From positions 462,546,693-462,610,692 of the forward strand of contig OX336392.1 in assembly GCA_946902985.2 (NCBI GenBank): 64,000 nt of DNA, in the 5' to 3' direction. Each line of letters starts with the position of its first letter. Within the stretch, counting starts at the first letter, position 1. Shown piece by piece: positions 10,060-20,640 of this stretch. Both the position numbers and the translations under genes were made by a program. Under the pieces are notes generated by a model. It saw only the letters and a program-made list of their open reading frames with translations, ran no database searches and was not told the origin of the DNA. Source of the stretch: Meconema thalassinum (taxonomy: Eukaryota > Arthropoda > Insecta > Orthoptera > Tettigoniidae).

Positions 10060-11327
10060 CGGATGTCATTTGCATGGCTGTGCGGATGTTTGGAGTAAAT
10101 TTACGGGTAGTTTTTAGAATACAATGTGAAACTTACGATAATATCACCTATTTGATATGCCAATCTACAGCTTCATGCTTAAAAGAGGAATACTCCTATA
10201 ATGCTAACGAAATATTCAGGCACGTTTTGCACTTATACACGAGAAGATTATTTTACCCACATGCTTTCAAGTACATTTTTTTAAGTACAGTATGTTTGTA
10301 GTCGATGGTCTTGACTTCTCATCAATTCTCACTGCCATTATTACTACAAGTACGAGATACCATGCTGTCAATGAGCTTGTTAGTTCATCGTGGTGACATC
10401 AACATTCCTCAAGTTAGCTATACTTCGCAGTCTAAGCTATCCTGCAAGATCTGTAGATTTATTTCCAACTTGGCACTGAAACACGTGGGCTGTGAAATTG
10501 CTACGGAGAGAATTATGACATCAACTAAGCGAACATGGATGGATCAAGAGGCAGAAGGATGATGACTGACTTGGAATTTCCGGCCAAATGTCAATCCCTT
10601 TCTCCAAGCGTAAAGAAATGTCACTTAATGAATGTTACCGCGACCGGGAGTTTGAACATCCTTTCACCAACATGGATAAAATATCTACTAAAATGAATTA
10701 AGGCGAATATTCTTTAGTGTGTGAATCAAAGCTCAAGTTAACGACATGGCAGACGTTTGGTTACATTTTCAATGGAAACGAAAAGGTGAACGATATAGTA
10801 GGATGTTTTACCTGTAAAAAAGTGTATTCATACTCGGGACACAAATTAGGCATATCAAACTTACTGCGGCACATGTGCATTCCTGGAAAATAATAAACTA
10901 AGAGATACTGCACCAAATCGTATATAGCCTACAAAACACAAAGTTTAGTGCGATATGTATAATTTTATATTATGTGTAAATAAAAAGTAGTTCTAGCATC
11001 CGAAATTGTTGAATATCATTACTAGGACCCGGATATTTATGACATATCATACTTTCCGTTATATTTCTTCCATAACAAATGTAAGATGATGGTTTAAGCT
11101 AATCTCATTCAAATTAAGTCATTAAGCATAATTACCAGTCCGAACTGAAAAGGGTTGCAATTCTGGCTTAACATTCATTTTAAACACAGCATAGGGGAAC
11201 GAACGACTTTCTCCTCAAATGTCTAAATGTGTTGGTTTAACATCTTATTCTTTATCTAATAAATTAAAAATAATATTGAAATATCAGCGGATTTGGATAA
11301 AAGTCATTCGGATACGGGGCGGATAAC
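10060..11327. other. Left interior of the hAT-like element; no gene recognised
   Basis: Open frames of 75-85 codons occur but carry no motif I know. About 10465-10600 is closely repeated in the same orientation at 56890-57030 (shared words CACGTGGGCTGTGA, ATTATGACATCAACTA, GCGAACATGGAT), so it belongs to a dispersed family. Confidence 0.5.
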
Positions 11328-11396
11328 ACAAAAGTTTGGTGCTTTTCAGTCGGTCAACACCAATGTACCCAAAAAGAGCTGGGTTGTGTCCTAATC
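11328..11396. repeat. Inner inverted repeat, left copy (partner at 19867-19935)
   Basis: This 69-base block (ACAAAAGTTTGGTGCTTTTC onward, ending GGGTTGTGTCCTAATC) is the reverse complement of 19867-19935 with about seven mismatches. The pair brackets the LINE and the Penelope-like fold-back and lies inside the hAT-like ends, so it may mark a second element boundary or the hAT's own subterminal palindrome. Confidence 0.7.
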
Positions 11397-11570
11397 ATAC
11401 TAACATATAAAAATGAGATGGTGTGTGTCTGTGTGTTACTCAATAACACAAGAACCACTGGTTCGATTTAAATGAAATTTGGCATGGACGTAGCTGATTT
11501 ACCAGGCTTACATATAGAGGCCTTTGGGAGTGGCGACCCCATCGTAATAATAGCCTAAAATGGAAATGGC
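11397..11570 (+). repeat. Dispersed repeat segment before the LINE
   Basis: The stretch reads like a dispersed insect repeat (ACTCAATAACACAAGAACCA, then GGTTCGATTTAAATGAAATT, then TTTGGCATGG). A related but different version lies at 37380-37500 (ACGGCTGAACCGATTGACTT). Such blocks often accompany Helitrons or other DNA elements. No ends were found. Confidence 0.35.
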
Positions 11571-12113
11571 ACTTCAAATGATTCGGAGGTTAGGGCGTAC
11601 CCTGCAGGCGATGCGCAGTTCTTTTGGTACTGGGGGAACTGTGAGAAATGAAAGTGGGAATCATGAATGTCATGATCCTGACAGGCAAGGTGGAGGAGGT
11701 GGTCGACTTCATGGAGAGGGAGAATGTTGGATTGATGGGGCTTAGTGAAGTGAAATGGAAAGGTAAAGGAAGGAAGAAATTGAGGAAAGGATATACATTA
11801 TACTGGAGTGGTGGCCAAGAGGCAAAAAATGGCATTGGACTGATAACCTCGAAACAACTGGAGGAGTGTGTTGAAGTGGTCGAGTGTGTGAGTGACAGAA
11901 TAATGAAAATTAGAATGAAGATGAAAAATGACGTGATGGACTTCATACAAGTGTATGCACCACAGACTGGAAACAGAGAAGAAGATATTGAAGTATTCCT
12001 GGAGGATGTAGAAAGAGTAATTTCAGATGTAGAAGTGGTGATCATGGGAGATATGAATGCACAAGTCGGAAACTAGAGACAAGGAAAGGAAGAAGTCATT
12101 GGACCATATGGAT
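11571..12113 (+). pseudogene. LINE (RTE-like, inferred) endonuclease domain, 5' part
   Basis: An open frame from 11648 reads KVGIMNVMILTGKVEEVVDF then MGLSEVKWKGKGRKKLRKGY. These are eroded forms of the endonuclease start (GTWNVRTL) and of the SEVKW motif with the catalytic Glu. VYAPQTG and IMGDMNAQVGN (GDxN) follow, and a stop (TAG, 12074-12076) interrupts the frame. The sequence then runs into GPYG, where the solo LTR has inserted. The domain resumes at 13901, so this is the first piece of one element. The 5' end is probably truncated. Confidence 0.8.
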
Positions 12114-13900
12114 TGAACCGTTTTTATCAGGTTCATTATTTTTTTGTCATATTATTATTATTATTATCATTTCCTTCATGTCGTATTATTGTGACATACG
12201 TTTCTCTGTCTCACCTACTGCGTTCAAGCTTAGTAATTCTGCGTAAACGTTTCACCAGATGGTGAAACTTTTCACCCCTACTGACACAGTTTTACCATTG
12301 GTTGAAGCATAGCTTGTTACTAAGCTTTGCTTCTCCCATTGGCCCCCTTTATGTTCTGGAGAGGGGGTGTTCTACGACTTATTTTTCTCGAGCGCGTTAC
12401 TGCGTTCCTTAAGAGAAGGTTTCCCCCTTCCAATTTGGGCCGTCAGGTAGACGGACGTGTGTGCACGTGTCGGGCTTTTGCCCGCACCTAGAAAGCAACT
12501 AAATGCAAGTACGATTCAGTCATTGAATTTATCTAACTTGAGGTCATTCTAAATTTCTGTTTATCTATTTTTTTGTCTCCTTTGATTCACTTACAATTTC
12601 CCTTCCTTATGATGATGTGAATTCGATCCATGAACCCAAGTCCCTTCGCCTTTGTTTACGTTAGTTTAGCGAAGTCTCTGTGTTTATTTGTCATCCCTCC
12701 CTTTCATGTAATCGGTTTTATTTCTACGTAAATCTCTCAGGTCTGAAATATCTGCTATTTTTCTACGAGGCTTAATTATGCTCTGTATTGCGTCACCACC
12801 TGGTTCGGCGCTCTTTTAAGACGACCTCCGGTGGATTGTCGCATCAGAGCCTTGTTCTTTTTGTGGATGGAATCAGCGAAGTTACGGAGCTGAGTCTCAC
12901 GTCTTTGGCCAGATCCTCCCTCTTTTTTATTGAAATGTATGTGAGCAATGGTCATCGTGCTAATCACTGTCCATGGGCCGCATTATTTTCTTTGTTTCAT
13001 CGTATGCCGTTGTGATTCGACATTTCTACCTCTGTGTAAGCCTACATCTTCCTACGAAGCATATTTCTTAGCTGATTGATTTTTTTCTTTTATTTCCTGT
13101 CCCGGTAATGTCAAGTAATTTAATGTAATTTTCATTTCGTTCATTTTTATGTGTTACTTCCTCAGACTTCGTTATATTACGTAACTCAGTGTCATCCCCC
13201 CACCCCCCGTCTCCCTACATACGCACTCCTTCACCTCCTCCCCCATGATTTCACAACATCATGAGCGTCTTAGTTCTGTTTTTGGCGCTGGACATTCTAG
13301 TCCAGATAATGTCGTCTCTGTAAGTAGTCGCTCTTGTAATCTATCCCACGAATTTCTTTAATTTTGCTTCATCTTTATTAAGTTTTATTATTGAATCGCG
13401 TTTCCAATTAGTTGCTATTATGATTTGAATTTATTTCTAGATTCCTTTTATTTTACATTTAAGTTGCTCGTGTTTTATTTTCATTTCTAATTTGTAATCA
13501 GTACACATGTGTCTATTTTATTAATATATTTTTATTCAGTAAGTACAATATTTGCTTCTGTCTTATGATTTCTCGTATTTGAGTTCCTCGTTTGTCTTTC
13601 GATTCGACTTAGTCTTGGCTTCGCACTGTAGCGAAGTTACGACTAACACGGTCTCTGGTACCCTTGCTCTATTACTTAAGTTTAATTTTTCCTTTTGATT
13701 TTGCCTTAAACCTTTGTTCTGGCTTACTTTCTGTGGAAGTCATCTTTCTTTCGATTCGGAATCTTGGGCCCAGCACGCATCGAAAGAAGTATTCCTTCCT
13801 CGTTCCCTACGTAATCCTGTTTAGTTTTTGTTGTTTTTACTTCCACTGTATTCCTCATATCTCTGCTATTTTGTTTAACGTAAAAGCACAAGGCGGTGCA
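12114..13900. mobile_element. Solo LTR (1,787 bp) inserted in the LINE
   Basis: The insert begins TGAACCGTTTTTATCAGG and ends CAAGGCGGTGCA, the TG...CA termini of an LTR, with short inverted ends (TGAACC / GGTGCA). The 4-base GGAT is duplicated at 12110-12113 and 13901-13904. Removing the insert and one GGAT restores the LINE reading GPYGYGKKNREGE. No gag or pol sequence is present, so this is a single LTR left by recombination between two LTRs. It is T-rich and unusually long. A 4-bp duplication fits Gypsy-type integration better than 5-bp BEL or Copia types, though the class is inferred. Confidence 0.85.
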
Positions 13901-14551
13901 GGATATGGGAAAAAGAACCGGGAAGGAGAGGAACTTGTAAACTTTTGTGAAAGGAATGGAATGATAGTAGGTAATTCATGGTTTCAGAAGAAAAACAGCA
14001 GGAAAATTATGATATATGGTTGGGGCGATAGAAGAACAAAATCAGTAATTGACTACTTTCTGGTGGAAAGGACTAATCGCAGAAAGCTGATAGATGTGAC
14101 AGCTTTACCAGGAGAAGCATTTGATGGGGACCATAGAGCTGTGGTGGCAAAATTAAGATGGGAAAAATTGGAAAACCTAAAGGAGATCAGAGAAAGTAAA
14201 ATAAAAGTATGGAAATTGAAAGACAAAACTGTACAGGAAGATTTTCAGGAGAGATTGAAGCAACAAATCCCAGTTACCGAAGTGGAAAACATAGAAGAGG
14301 AATGGTCCCACTTTAAAAAGGCATTTGTTGGTGCAGCAGAGAGTGCTTGAGGTAGGACGTCAACAAGAGTGAAAGAGAAGGAGACACCGTGGTGGAATGA
14401 GGAAGTGAGGAAAGCAGTGAAAGAAAAGAAGTCTGCATGGAAAGAATGGAACCGAGATCAAACAGAAGAAAGCAAAAGGAAGTATCACGACAGCAAACGG
14501 AGGTGTAAGAAAGTGGTAGGAAAGAAAAGTTGGGAAGAATTTACATGAAGA
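13901..14551 (+). pseudogene. LINE endonuclease C-terminus and linker, resumed after the solo LTR
   Basis: The frame resumes with GYGKKNREGEELVNFCERNG, then SVIDYFLVERTNRRK and GDHRAVVAKLRW (the terminal D/S-H motif of the endonuclease). It continues to a TGA at 14348-14350. Continuing in the same frame past this stop gives ETPWWNEEVRKAVKEKKSAW, a hallmark linker before LINE reverse transcriptases. A second in-frame TGA lies near 14546. An apparent 228-codon frame that starts at 13664 is a chimera of LTR and LINE sequence and is not a gene. Confidence 0.8.
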
Positions 14552-15970
14552 ATGGAAACAGATGTAAGTGGCAGTAAAAGGATGCTGTATGGGCTTCTAA
14601 GAAGTAAGAGGAAAGAAAGAGTTACCACAAAGCTGGTGAAAAAGGAAGATGGAGAGTTGTTAACACACCCAGAAGAGATAAAGGGACAATGGAAGGAGTA
14701 TTTCGATAAGCTATTGAATGTGAGCAATTGTACGGGTGAGATGGAAGTGACACAACCTGATGACTCTATAACAGAAGATGATATAACAATGCTGGAGGTG
14801 GAATTAGCAGTACAGAAAATGAAGATGGGAAAAGCAACAGGGGTGGATGAAATCAGTGTAGAAATGATCAAGGCTGCTGGACCTGTTGGTATGCAATGGT
14901 TGTATCGACTGCTAAAGTGTGTGTGGAAACGGAAATGTGTACCAGAAGACTGGGAGAAAGGGCTAATACTACCAGTGTTTAAGAAGGGGGACAACAAGGT
15001 GTGTGATAACTATAGAGGGATCACCCTCTTATCACAGATAGTAAAAATACTGGAAAGGATATTAGAAAGAAGAATGAGAAGAAAGGTGGAAGGAGAGTTG
15101 CAAGAGGAACAGTATGGCTTCAGGAGTGGAAGATCCACAGTGGACCCAATCTTTAGCTTGAGGCAGGTGATGGAAAAGAACTGGGAATATGGAGAGGATT
15201 TGATCATGACTTTCATAGAGCTAGGAAAGGCATATGATAGTGTCCCCAGAGAGAAGGTATGGGAAACCATGGTTAAGAAGAGACTGGGAAGAGAAATGTT
15301 GGAAATGGTGCAAGCAATGTACAACAACTGTGTTAGCAGGGTACTGACCCCAGTTGGAAAGACAGATTGGTTTAGGAACAAGACTGGACTAAGACAGGGG
15401 AGTGTGCTGTCACCTCTCTTGTTCATAATGGTGATGGATGAAATTGTAAAGGAAACAAAGGAAGCATATGGACATAAAGAAATGAAGTTACTGTTATTTG
15501 CAGATGATATTGTGGTCTGGGGAAGGAACACCGAAGAAGTGCAAAAACAACTAGATGCACTGAGCGAAAATATACAGAAGTATGGCCTGAAAATCAGTAT
15601 AGAGAAAAGCAAGACCATGGTGATGACAAGAGGGGAAAGACAAGGAAAGGGCACTGTGAAAATTGGAAGTCAGAGTTTGGAAATTGTGGACACGTTCAAA
15701 TACCTAGGAAGTGAATTGATGCAAACTGGTAGGTTGGACATGGAGATTGGCAGGAGGGTACAGCAGAGCAATGCATTCTATCCAAGTGTAAGAAAACTTG
15801 TTTGGGATAAGGAAGTACCAAGGAAAAGCAAGGAGGTAATGTATAAAGTGTACTATGTTCCCATATTGACTTATGCAGCTGAAACTTGGACCCTGACAAG
15901 CAGGCAAGAGAGTAGAATCCAAGCCAGTGAAATGAAATTCCTAAGAAGTATGATAGGAAAGACAGAGTGA
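14552..15970 (+). pseudogene. LINE reverse transcriptase domain
   Basis: A 472-codon stretch covers the full RT fold of the same LINE. It reads MKMGKATGVDEISVEMIK (motif 0/1), LPVFKKGDNKVCDNYRGITL (motif 2), LQEEQYGFRSGRSTVDPIF (motif 2a/3), FIELGKAYDSVPREKVW (motif A), GLRQGSVLSPLLFIMVMDEI (motif B) and LLLFADDIVVWG (motif C with the catalytic FADD). KTMVMTRG and FKYLGSEL (thumb) follow. Motif A normally reads DIEKAYD; here the first Asp is Glu and the following Glu is Gly (IELGKAYD), although the second Asp of AYD remains. The frame ends at a premature TGA just after the YAAETW region. It is one of the longest uninterrupted pieces in the window but is flanked by stops. Confidence 0.9.
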
Positions 15971-16296
15971 GGAATTAAAATGTTAGGAGGGAAGTTGGGA
16001 TGGGAAAACTAAATGAGAGAATTGAGAAGAATAAACTGAGGTGGTTTGGACATGTGAAGAGGATGGAGGAAAATAGAATACCAAGACAGATGCTGGAGGC
16101 GAAGTACAAGGGTAAGAGAGCAAGAGGAAGACCTAGAACAAGGTGGATTGATTCAGTGAAGAACAGCGTAAGAAAAAGAATTCTGGACTGGGACAAGATC
16201 GTGGAAGAGGAATGGTGGAAGGAAAGAGGAAAGTGGAGAAGTGCCATAAATACCCCGACCCGGCAGGAGCTGGATAAAGGGAAATGATGATTGATT
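15971..16296 (+). pseudogene. LINE C-terminal tail and 3' end
   Basis: After a frame change the tail continues: LNERIEKNKLRWFGHVKRME, then RARGRPRTRWIDSVKN, then EEEWWKERGKWR, ending at TGA 16285-16287. The element finishes almost at once with ATGATGATTGAT, a very short 3' UTR and a simple GAT-like tail, which is typical of RTE-type LINEs. Similar tails occur at 43.9, 44.9, 39.35 and 59.74 kb. Confidence 0.8.
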
Positions 16297-16303
16297 TAGA
16301 TAT

Positions 16304-16665
16304 TTTGCACTATTTAAAAATGGCGACTATTTTCAAATTTCCATTTCAAATAAAAAGAGAACGCTAAGAAATAGCAAACTTTTGATGGCACTACGAGCTT
16401 TAAAATTTAATTTTCTATCCGAAAGGTCCTTATCAATTTTCGTGTATCTCCAACGGCTAGCGAGTAAGACCTAAATATGTCTTACAAAACACGGTCAACG
16501 CCGAGCGATGTTAGTCTCTACATGAACTGTTTTATTTATAGAGGTAGTTTGTGGGGTCCGAAACTAGATGTGATTTTGTGTCTAATTTGATACTCTTTGT
16601 GCAGGTTATTGTATGTGAGTACTTTGCACTATTTAAAAATGGCGACTATTTTCAAATTTCCATTT
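16304..16665. repeat. 43-bp perfect direct repeat, 319 bp apart
   Basis: TTTGCACTATTTAAAAATGG and the following 23 bases are identical at 16304-16346 and 16623-16665. The segment between has no gene. The first copy starts eight bases after the LINE tail, so the repeat is not the LINE's own target duplication. Confidence 0.7.
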
Positions 16666-17858
16666 GAACACAGTATGCTTTCATCCTTTTTATCGGTTTG
16701 TTTTTCGTTAAATGAATATTTCAGTTGGCCAATATTTATCTGCTTTTTGTCGTTTTTTACCATGATCAGAAACCCAAATTCACAGACGAATGTGTCGAAG
16801 ACTATCGACTGTCACATTAGTTCATTTAGTGTTCATATTAATCTGGAGAACCCATGCACAATGGAAGATGTTTTTAGAGGAAGTACAAGGCCATCGCAGC
16901 TGCAATTTTTTGGAAATGTTGACCGGACACAGAAATGAATGATTAATCTTACTGCAGAACTGGGCAAATTTATTTCAATAAAGTAGGTATTTTGACTTTC
17001 GCGGCCAATAAAAAAACCTGCACGAAAGACGGCGTAAACCTAGAAATGTTGCCGAGTTTTAATTGCTTGGCCCTGAAATTGAATATACAATCATTTTGGA
17101 AGCCTTTATAGGGAGGTGAAAGACTGTTTTAACCTTTAGCACTCGCAGTAAAGTAGCTGAGGTGTTCTAAATAAGAATTGAGGTATCGCACAGTTTGCCA
17201 CTCCTTTGGTAGTCAGCAAATAGACCACAAGAGCCTGTTGATGAACCATCTCGGAGTTACTAGGCGTAATTTCGCACAAGACACGGCATAAACTTCGAAA
17301 AATTTTCTGTGATTAATTTGTTTTTGTTATTATTACTTGGGATGATTGAAGTTTGTTCCGTTACTGTTACACTCTATCATGACATGGTACGTACTGTAAT
17401 ATTGCGGATATGATAATTGCTATCAAGTTTGATGTATTTTTAGCATAATGTTTAAATATAGTATGAAGACGTTAAACGATAGGTGTTCAATATTTAAGAC
17501 TTTTACTACATAGAAGCTAATATTTATTTCCAATATTTCAACGCACTTTCTCACCTACAAAGCGGAGGCAGCAGGCTTTTCTCCGGGTACTCCGGTTTTA
17601 CCTGACACAATTTCATTCCAGCAACAAACTCCACTATCATTTCATTGTCATTCATTTAATCATTGCCCCAGGGGAGTGCGACAGACTTCGGCAGCCGGCA
17701 CAGTTCATATCCTCGCTGTAAGATGGGGATTTCATTCATTCCATTCCCTGACCCGGTCGGTCGACTCAAACCAGGCAAAGGATTTTCACTTTCCTACCTC
17801 TGATTAATAATTTGGTGAGTGAAAATGCATGTAGTCTACACATGTAGTTGGTAACAAG
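16666..17858. other. No gene recognised; dispersed repeat near 17.55-17.79 kb
   Basis: Mostly AT-rich sequence. About 17548-17790 (GGGGAGTGCGACAGACTTCG, GCAGCCGGCACAGTTC, CCTGACCCGGTCGGTCGACT) is GC-richer and looks like a dispersed SINE-like or MITE repeat. No ends or box B could be fixed. Confidence 0.35.
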
Positions 17859-17891
17859 GAAATAAATTACATGAGATTAGTAAATGCACTA

Positions 17892-17921
17892 GGATGACCA
17901 GTTTCGATCATCATCAGATCC
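17892..17921 (-). ncRNA. Hammerhead-like motif (left Penelope arm), helix II lost
   Basis: On minus the order is GGAT, CTGATGA, TGATC, GAAAC, TGGTC, ATCC. GGAT and ATCC pair perfectly as helix I around the expected GTC cleavage triplet. Helix II is missing compared with the right arm, so the copy is probably inactive. Confidence 0.35.
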
Positions 17922-18758
17922 ATTACACTTAGGCTATAACATCTATGTTTGAGAATACAGGTGAAAAATATTGACAATATATACAATTATTTTGCAGTAT
18001 CTGTAATGCAACTGTCGGTTTATGCTAATTGTAGTATATCTAAATTAGGTAAAATGCTAAAATGGTGATAAAAATCCGGAGTTTGTCTGTTTGGGGTGAT
18101 TATATGGTTATACAAAATCAACTATGGTTATACTGTAATAATACAGGCTGATACTTATCCGGTTTGTCTTCCTTACTGGAACTTCGAGCAGTTTCGTGTT
18201 CACTCAGGCACCAGTTTTGGTCGACTAACCCGAGTGTTAACTGGACGGAACTCATTTTTCCCCTTCTCCCCCCTTTTGTTCCTATGTGGTTTCTGAGGTC
18301 AGTGCAATGTTTATTTGTGTGACGTTGCCAAGTCTAGATAAGAATGTATGTTATTGAATACAGGAAGATCTACAACTATTAAAGACCGAGGAACTGTCTT
18401 TGCCACGCGTGGACCAAAAAGCCATTCAACTAAGCGGTACATGGTCTATTGAAGACGTCCCGGCACCTTTAATACTGCCGCGGATACCGGCCGAGGTTTA
18501 TTCCAGAAAAAAGTACATAGTACACCTGATCCAGATAACATTTACCTATAACCACCGCTATTCTCCCCCCCCCCCCCCCCCCCCCCTTTTTAAATCCAGC
18601 TTGGCTGTGTCTTGTTTCCGACAGGGTGAGTTTTTTAGTAGAGTGAAAAGGAGTGAACTCTCCATAAAAGTGTGTTCATTTAAATTGTTGGGATTGTTTC
18701 GTTTGGCTTCCTTTGCTTCCTTTATGTTGAGAGCTCTGCCTTTCGATTCGTGATGAAT

Positions 18759-18950
18759 TCATTTTAGGTCAGTCTCGATTTTAGTAAACCTGTGCCCCGT
18801 GTCACACATATGTTCGCATACGGCTGAATGTGTTCCGTATCTTATCACATTCCTATGTTCATTATAATGTGTGCCTACTCGTCTTCCACTTTGTCCAATG
18901 TAATTAGCTTGACAACCAGTGTCTTGGCATGTAACAGAATATATCCCTGA
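18759..18950 (-). pseudogene. GIY-YIG endonuclease domain remnant of a Penelope-like element
   Basis: A 63-residue open frame on minus ends at TGA 18759-18761. It begins with GIYSVTCQDTGCQANYIGQS, followed by GRRVGTHYNEHRNVIRYG, then SAVCEHMCDTGHRF. This is the GIY...YIG core followed by the Gx(R)xxxxxxxH segment that Penelope-like elements carry C-terminal to their reverse transcriptase. The domain nicks DNA for retrotransposition. Cysteines around CQDTGC and CEHMC match the Zn-binding-like pattern of the element type. There is no RT upstream, so this is a 3' remnant inside the fold-back. Confidence 0.75.
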
Positions 18951-19027
18951 CTTTCAATACTGGTCTTGTTTATTTAGATTACTATTTTGCAAGTGCCTCC
19001 CGGTCATATTGTTCGTTACAGTATAAC

Positions 19028-19581
19028 CAGTGCTTGATTTGTAGAAAAAGAGGTTCCGGTACTGTGGGCTACCGCGTGGTGGTGGGAGGGGGTGAAGGGG
19101 TGGGACTTTATGGAATATTGAAATATAGAGTTCTAAAAACGATATTTTTACGCTTTTCTGAACACCTTTAAAAATTAAAAGTGGACAAAATAGCAATCTA
19201 ATTATGATTGCAATTTAATTTAAAATTAAATTGAGACTGCTGCAGCAACATTTTTCTTACCATGCCGTTGGCGTATATTACATTTTAATGTAGGCCAACT
19301 GGGCTACCATTCAAACAATGCACATTATTTCAATTTTTTTTACGTAATTAAAAAAAAAAAATACATTAGGTTTGAAAATACACACATGTTTACCAACAAT
19401 CTTTTATTTCTTGTTTTATAAATTTGTCTTTACAGTTTTCTGAAATAATTATCCAGTCTAAGACCAAGTTGACCTAAACGTACACAACTAACGTTCCACA
19501 GTTCTAAAAATTATGTTATATATTCGACTTTTCTCCCGATCAGAGGTTTCGGTACGGCGTACCGTCACAAATCTAGCCCTG
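19028..19581. mobile_element. hAT MITE (554 bp) inserted in the Penelope-like element
   Basis: The ends are CAGTGCTTGATTTGT at the left and, reversed, CAGGGCTAGATTTGTGACGG at the right. AGTATAAC (8 bp) is duplicated at 19020-19027 and 19582-19589. GGTTCCGGTACTG and GGTTTCGGTACGGCGTACC near the ends form subterminal palindromes. No open frame of note is present. The insertion explains why the right Penelope arm seems to stop at 19582. Confidence 0.8.
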
Positions 19582-19790
19582 AGTATAACCATAGTTGATT
19601 TTGTATAACCATATAATCACCACAAACTCCAGATTTTTATCACCATTTTAGCATTTCACCTAACATTAGATATACTACAATTAGCATACACCGACAGTTG
19701 CATTACCAATACTGCAACTAAATAATTGTACATATTGTAAATATTTTTCACCTGTATACTCAAACATAGATGTTATAGCCTAAGTGTAAT

Positions 19791-19831
19791 GGTTCTGATG
19801 ATGATTACTTGACGATCGAAACTGGTCATCC
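19791..19831 (+). ncRNA. Hammerhead-like motif (right Penelope arm)
   Basis: The order is GGTT, CTGATGA, T, GATT, loop ACTTGAC, GATC, GAAAC, TGGTC, ATCC. GATT/GATC can form a short helix II and GG/CC part of helix I, with GTC as cleavage triplet. One extra base follows CTGATGA, exactly as in the motif at 6242-6293. Confidence 0.35.
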
Positions 19832-19866
19832 TAGTGTATTTATTAAACTCATGTAATTTATTTCAG

Positions 19867-19935
19867 GATTAGGGCACAACCCAGCTCGTTTCGGCTACAT
19901 TCGTGTTGACAGACTGAAAAGCACCAAACTTTTGT
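19867..19935. repeat. Inner inverted repeat, right copy (partner at 11328-11396)
   Basis: This is the reverse complement of 11328-11396 at about 90% identity. It begins two bases after the Penelope arm ends and lies 78 bases inside the hAT-like right terminus. Confidence 0.7.
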
Positions 19936-20021
19936 TTACTTAGGCAACACTGAAAAATGGCTTCAAAGCTCACAATGGGCGGATAACGTTTTGTTTATCC
20001 GCGCAGGGCTCTAGTCATAGG

Positions 20022-20640
20022 GCCACATATAAAAGACCCACTAAACATTCAACAGTCTTGAGATTTTGTTGTAACCAAGGTATCATCAGGAAGACTGCGA
20101 GAGGTCTTTGCAATGGAGGGAAAGGAAATAAAAAGACAGATTCTTACCTTACGAAATATCGGGGAAAGTTATGGTATATTCATTTTAAGACGCAGGGATA
20201 GTGTGACCTACGAAGTTCACTAGAGATTTGTTGGAGTTTCATTACTTGGCCATGAAAGCTAATAATCCAACTTTCGGTACCTCTGTAGGGAGGAGATATT
20301 GCTGAGGAATCATCTTAGTGCCCTCAGCAATGAAGTACTATGATGTATGTCAAATATGGGGCATAGTGCAAGGTTCAACTACTAGAAGATTTGCAGTTCA
20401 TTTGCTTGGCCTTGAAAACCAATATTCCACAATGGATTATATAAATCCAAAAATCTCGGAGACACAGGGGTGAATTAATTAATTGAATACTTATCATTTG
20501 CAGTTATCCAGCCTAAGCTGGGTCGGAGCAAATATGATACTCCTCAAAAATAACAATGATGAAGGTCTAAGCAAGTTCTTTTTAAAAAAAATGTAGTTTT
20601 TGAGAAACATGTATACATCATTACTGTAATTCTCGGTTAT
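20022..20640. other. No recognised gene
   Basis: AT-rich flank to the right of the hAT-like insertion, with no convincing open frame or repeat structure. Confidence 0.3.

Larger units (their letters stand above)
17859..19864. mobile_element. Penelope-like fold-back element with ~280-bp inverted terminal repeats
   Basis: The left arm 17859-18134 and right arm 19582-19864 are reverse complements with scattered differences (start GAAATAAATTACATGAG; inner end near GGTTATAC). Each arm carries a hammerhead-like CTGATGA...GAAACTGGTC word set. The centre holds a GIY-YIG endonuclease remnant on minus (18759-18950), as in Penelope-like elements, whose terminal repeats can be inverted. No reverse transcriptase was recognised, so most of the body is gone. 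A C homopolymer (about 18558-18585) and a hAT MITE (19028-19581) also lie inside. Removing the MITE makes the right arm run continuously through position 19020. Confidence 0.7.
10007..20021. mobile_element. hAT-like element boundaries with 8-bp target duplication, enclosing a 10-kb nest of other elements
   Basis: The left end begins TAAAGCCCTGCGCGGATGCG at 10015 and the right end finishes ATCCGCGCAGGGCTCTA at 20013, giving inverted termini TA(A/G)AGCCCTGCGCGGAT. The 8-base GTCATAGG occurs directly outside both ends (10007-10014 and 20014-20021), as expected for hAT insertion. Subterminal CGGATA words recur near both ends (10023-10085, 11285-11325, 19980-20002). No hAT transposase was recognised inside, so the founder was probably non-autonomous. 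Most of the 10 kb consists of later insertions: a LINE with a solo LTR, a Penelope-like fold-back and a second hAT MITE. Element and target duplication together show the interval arose by nesting, not by mis-assembly. Confidence 0.8.

Noticed and set aside
13664..14350. A 228-codon open frame on plus
   Set aside because: It starts in the solo LTR and ends in LINE sequence; the junction at 13900/13901 is an insertion site with a GGAT duplication, so the frame is a chance fusion.
14485..15654. Long open frames on minus opposite the LINE RT (170 and 214 codons)
   Set aside because: They are antisense to a clear RT with all motifs and are Ser/Leu/Phe-rich, as expected from purine-rich coding sequence read backwards.
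18540..18600. C homopolymer as a regulatory or G-quadruplex element
   Set aside because: It is a single uninterrupted run inside a dead retroelement; a slippage tract is sufficient explanation and its length may be a sequencing artefact.
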